Positions 5,877 to 7,081 of a DNA stretch of 7,081 nt are shown here, piece by piece. The translations under genes and the position numbers were made by a program. Each line of letters opens with the position of its first letter. Position 1 is the stretch's first letter. The stretch is from positions 1-7,081 of the forward strand of contig JAGLUH010000026.1 of the NCBI GenBank assembly GCA_023134875.1. Direction: 5' to 3'. Origin of the DNA: Candidatus Zixiibacteriota bacterium. Lineage in GTDB: Bacteria; Zixibacteria; MSB-5A5; CAIYYT01. The notes beneath the pieces were generated by a model that was given only the letters and a program-made list of their open reading frames with translations, did no database searches and was not told the origin of the DNA.

Positions 5877-6785
5877 CTAGACTTCGATGTATCCCTGGCC
5901 GATGTAGACGCACTTGCCGCCGACGACAACAGAATTGATTTCCCCTTCCCTGGTTTTGATCTCGATATTGATTATGCTGGGACGTCCCATCTCATAACCT
6001 TGCTCGCTGATGATATCAACCTTATCGTCACAGGATACGATATCATGCTTGACTAAATAGCAGCCGAGGGGGCCGTTGGCAGAACCGGTGGCGGCATCCT
6101 CCATCACTCCCAGACCGGGGGCAAACATGCGGCAATGCACAGTCGAGTTATCGTGAACGGTCTCAGCGGTAAAGACCACGACGCAAGGAGCTTCCGAGCT
6201 TCTCAGAAAGCGATCCCACACATCAAGCCGCAGCTTGACATTCCTGATGACATCGAGATTCTTAAGGGGGATAAATAGGAAAGGCACGCCGCACCCGACC
6301 ACTTGTGCGGGATGCTTATGGTCAATAGCCTCAGAATCAATGGAAAGGAGTTCCGCCAGTTGAAATCGGTTGGTAAACTCCGAGCCAAATTTCGGCAACG
6401 GCTGCTTCATTCTGATAGTCACAGCCTGACCGTTGACGATTTCAAGATGAACCGGAATAATACCCACACCCTCTTCGAAAGAGACCACCTGCTCACTCCC
6501 CGAAAGTTTCACTTTTCCTTCATGAGCGAGGACAAAAGCTGTCCCGAGGGTGGGATGACCGGCGAAGGGGATTTCCGTTGTGGTTGTGAATATCCGCACG
6601 TGGAAATCGCATTCCTTCTTCGTTGAGGGCAAAACGAAAGTGGTCTCCGCCAGGCTCAGTTCTCCCGCCAGTTTCCGCATCAATTCGTCGGAGATATCAG
6701 CACCGTCCAGAAACACGGCGAGTTGGTTGCCGGCGAAAGCGCGATCGGTAAAAACATCGACTAAGTGATATTGCAGTTTTTGCAT
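5877..6785 (-). CDS. PhzF-family isomerase/epimerase
   Basis: The 302-residue length matches the PhzF family, a two-lobed diaminopimelate-epimerase-like fold in which each lobe is a barrel around a helix. The signature start YHLVDVFTDRAFAGNQLAVF (6-25) is complete. The catalytic Glu is in LAETTFV (Glu47), FAGHPTLGTA (74-83) carries His77, and the second-lobe motif EDAATGSANGPLG (229-241) carries Asp230. All residues needed for proton-shift catalysis are therefore present. PhzF itself isomerises a phenazine precursor, but no other phenazine genes are here. Most family members, such as E. coli YddE, have no known substrate, so a phenazine role should not be assumed. ATG at 6785 has a strong ribosome site, AAAGGAAGGA, about three to nine bases upstream. 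The gene is monocistronic in this window, with its own promoter at 6822-6850. Confidence 0.9.
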   Translation of the reverse strand: MQKLQYHLVDVFTDRAFAGNQLAVFLDGADISDELMRKLAGELSLAETTFVLPSTKKECDFHVRIFTTTTEIPFAGHPTLGTAFVLAHEGKVKLSGSEQVVSFEEGVGIIPVHLEIVNGQAVTIRMKQPLPKFGSEFTNRFQLAELLSIDSEAIDHKHPAQVVGCGVPFLFIPLKNLDVIRNVKLRLDVWDRFLRSSEAPCVVVFTAETVHDNSTVHCRMFAPGLGVMEDAATGSANGPLGCYLVKHDIVSCDDKVDIISEQGYEMGRPSIINIEIKTREGEINSVVVGGKCVYIGQGYIEV

Positions 6786-6821
6786 TTATCCTTCCTTTAA
6801 TCGAATCTCAGCATTGTTGAC

Positions 6822-6850
6822 ATTATAATACCTATTTTAGCGAACGCCAA
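6822..6850 (-). promoter_or_regulatory. Sigma70-like promoter of the PhzF-family gene
   Basis: On the minus strand TTGGCG (6850-6845, four of six matches) and a perfect TATAAT (6827-6822) are separated by 17 bases. Transcription would begin near 6815, giving a leader of about 30 bases that carries the strong ribosome site. The large palindrome at 6864-6899 ends 14 bases upstream of the -35 box and could influence it. Confidence 0.6.
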
Positions 6851-6863
6851 CCAGAAAATATTA

Positions 6864-6899
6864 TTGTGGGCGGCAGACGCGGACGTCTGCCGCCCACAA
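6864..6899. repeat. 36-bp palindrome with 16-bp perfect arms
   Basis: TTGTGGGCGGCAGACG (6864-6879) is the exact inverse of 6884-6899 around the four-base loop CGGA. Twelve of the 16 pairs in the stem are G-C or part of GC-rich runs, so it is very stable. It lies just upstream of the PhzF-family promoter. No T-tract follows on either strand (only short A/T runs), so an ordinary terminator is unlikely. It may be a dispersed intergenic repeat or a protein-binding palindrome. Confidence 0.75.
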
Positions 6900-6907
6900 A
6901 CTTGCGG

Positions 6908-6929
6908 CGTCAGGAACCCTTTCCTGACG
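6908..6929. repeat. Palindromic repeat, copy 2 (CGTCAGGAA-ccct-TTCCTGACG)
   Basis: Nine-base perfect arms surround a CCCT loop, preceded by TTGCGG exactly as copy 1 is. Relative to copies 1 and 3, one G-C pair has become A-T on both arms, so the stem is preserved. Confidence 0.7.
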
Positions 6930-6956
6930 ATTTAATCCTCACGAACCAAACATTTT

Positions 6957-6980
6957 CCGTCGGGAAGGGATTCCCGACGG
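6957..6980. repeat. Palindromic repeat, copy 3 (CCGTCGGGAA-ggga-TTCCCGACGG)
   Basis: Ten-base perfect arms surround a GGGA loop and are followed by CGCG. The core is identical to copy 1 at 5172-5193, although the loop differs. It is separated from copy 2 by 27 bases. Confidence 0.7.
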
Positions 6981-6991
6981 CGCGAATGATT

Positions 6992-7013
6992 ATCCCCGCA
7001 GGGGTTCAACAAG
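6992..7013. repeat. 22-bp direct repeat, unit 1
   Basis: The unit starts ATCCCCGCAGGGG and ends TCAACAAG. It matches unit 2 (7054-7075) at 21 of 22 positions, the difference being T versus A at position 14. The two units start 62 bases apart. Confidence 0.6.
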
Positions 7014-7020
7014 CATTGTG

Positions 7021-7046
7021 ACCGGCAGTCGTCCTCGCCTGCCGGT
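7021..7046. repeat. Hairpin between the two direct repeats
   Basis: ACCGGCAG (7021-7028) pairs perfectly with CTGCCGGT (7039-7046) around a ten-base loop. It occupies most of the 40-base spacer between the direct repeats, which argues that the spacer is itself a repeat unit rather than a captured sequence. Confidence 0.55.
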
Positions 7047-7053
7047 TCTTACA

Positions 7054-7075
7054 ATCCCCGCAGGGGATCAACAAG
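7054..7075. repeat. 22-bp direct repeat, unit 2
   Basis: The second unit has the complete ATCCCC-GCA-GGGGAT inner palindrome. It ends six bases before the window edge, so any continuation of a tandem array cannot be seen. Confidence 0.6.
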
Positions 7076-7081
7076 AATAGC

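Noticed and set aside
5877..6785. Phenazine biosynthesis locus
   Set aside because: Only a PhzF-family member is present. Other phz genes are absent, and most family members are unrelated to phenazines.
6992..7075. CRISPR array
   Set aside because: Only two units of 22 bases are visible, the 40-base interval contains its own perfect hairpin, and no cas gene is present. Treated as intergenic repeats.

Overview
The window carries six protein genes, one of them cut by the left edge, in four transcription groups, plus an unusual amount of short palindromic intergenic DNA. Coding GC is mostly in the mid to upper 50s per cent. One lipoprotein signal and one Sec-type signal suggest a bacterium with an envelope of the Gram-negative type. 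The mix of families and the dense small intergenic palindromes would fit a candidate-phylum or FCB/'delta'-like bacterium such as Zixibacteria. That placement is a guess, because no rRNA or marker gene is present. I found no tRNA, rRNA, transposase, phage or defence gene.

Left region (1-1436, minus strand): a two-gene operon with a good sigma70-like promoter at 1408-1436. It encodes a CDP-alcohol phosphatidyltransferase of the archaetidylinositol-/phosphatidylinositol-phosphate-synthase-like type, then a PfkB sugar kinase overlapping it by 4 bases. The kinase runs off the left edge. Together they could phosphorylate a polyol and attach it to a lipid; inositol is the first candidate.

Centre-left (1437-2254): about 800 bases without a convincing gene. 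It holds a common-type intergenic hairpin and a 183-bp MITE-like element with 16-bp inverted ends and a flanking 4-bp direct repeat. A promoter and a possible 26-codon leader ORF precede the next gene. That gene (2255-2992, plus) encodes a protein with a histidine-kinase H-box but no ATPase domain.

Centre (3014-4994, minus): an apparent operon of a DAO-family FAD oxidoreductase followed by an exported alpha/beta hydrolase with a complete catalytic triad. Its 3' end converges with the H-box gene.

Right (4995-7081): a divergent intergenic region with repeats leads to a low-GC lipoprotein gene (plus), which converges with a PhzF-family isomerase gene (minus). The last 230 bases are a cluster of hairpins and a 22-bp direct repeat. 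One palindrome family there also occurs before the lipoprotein gene and shows a compensatory base-pair change between copies.

No clearly new multi-gene system is visible. The items most worth a second look are the kinase/phosphatidyltransferase pair, the orphan H-box protein, and the covarying palindromes.
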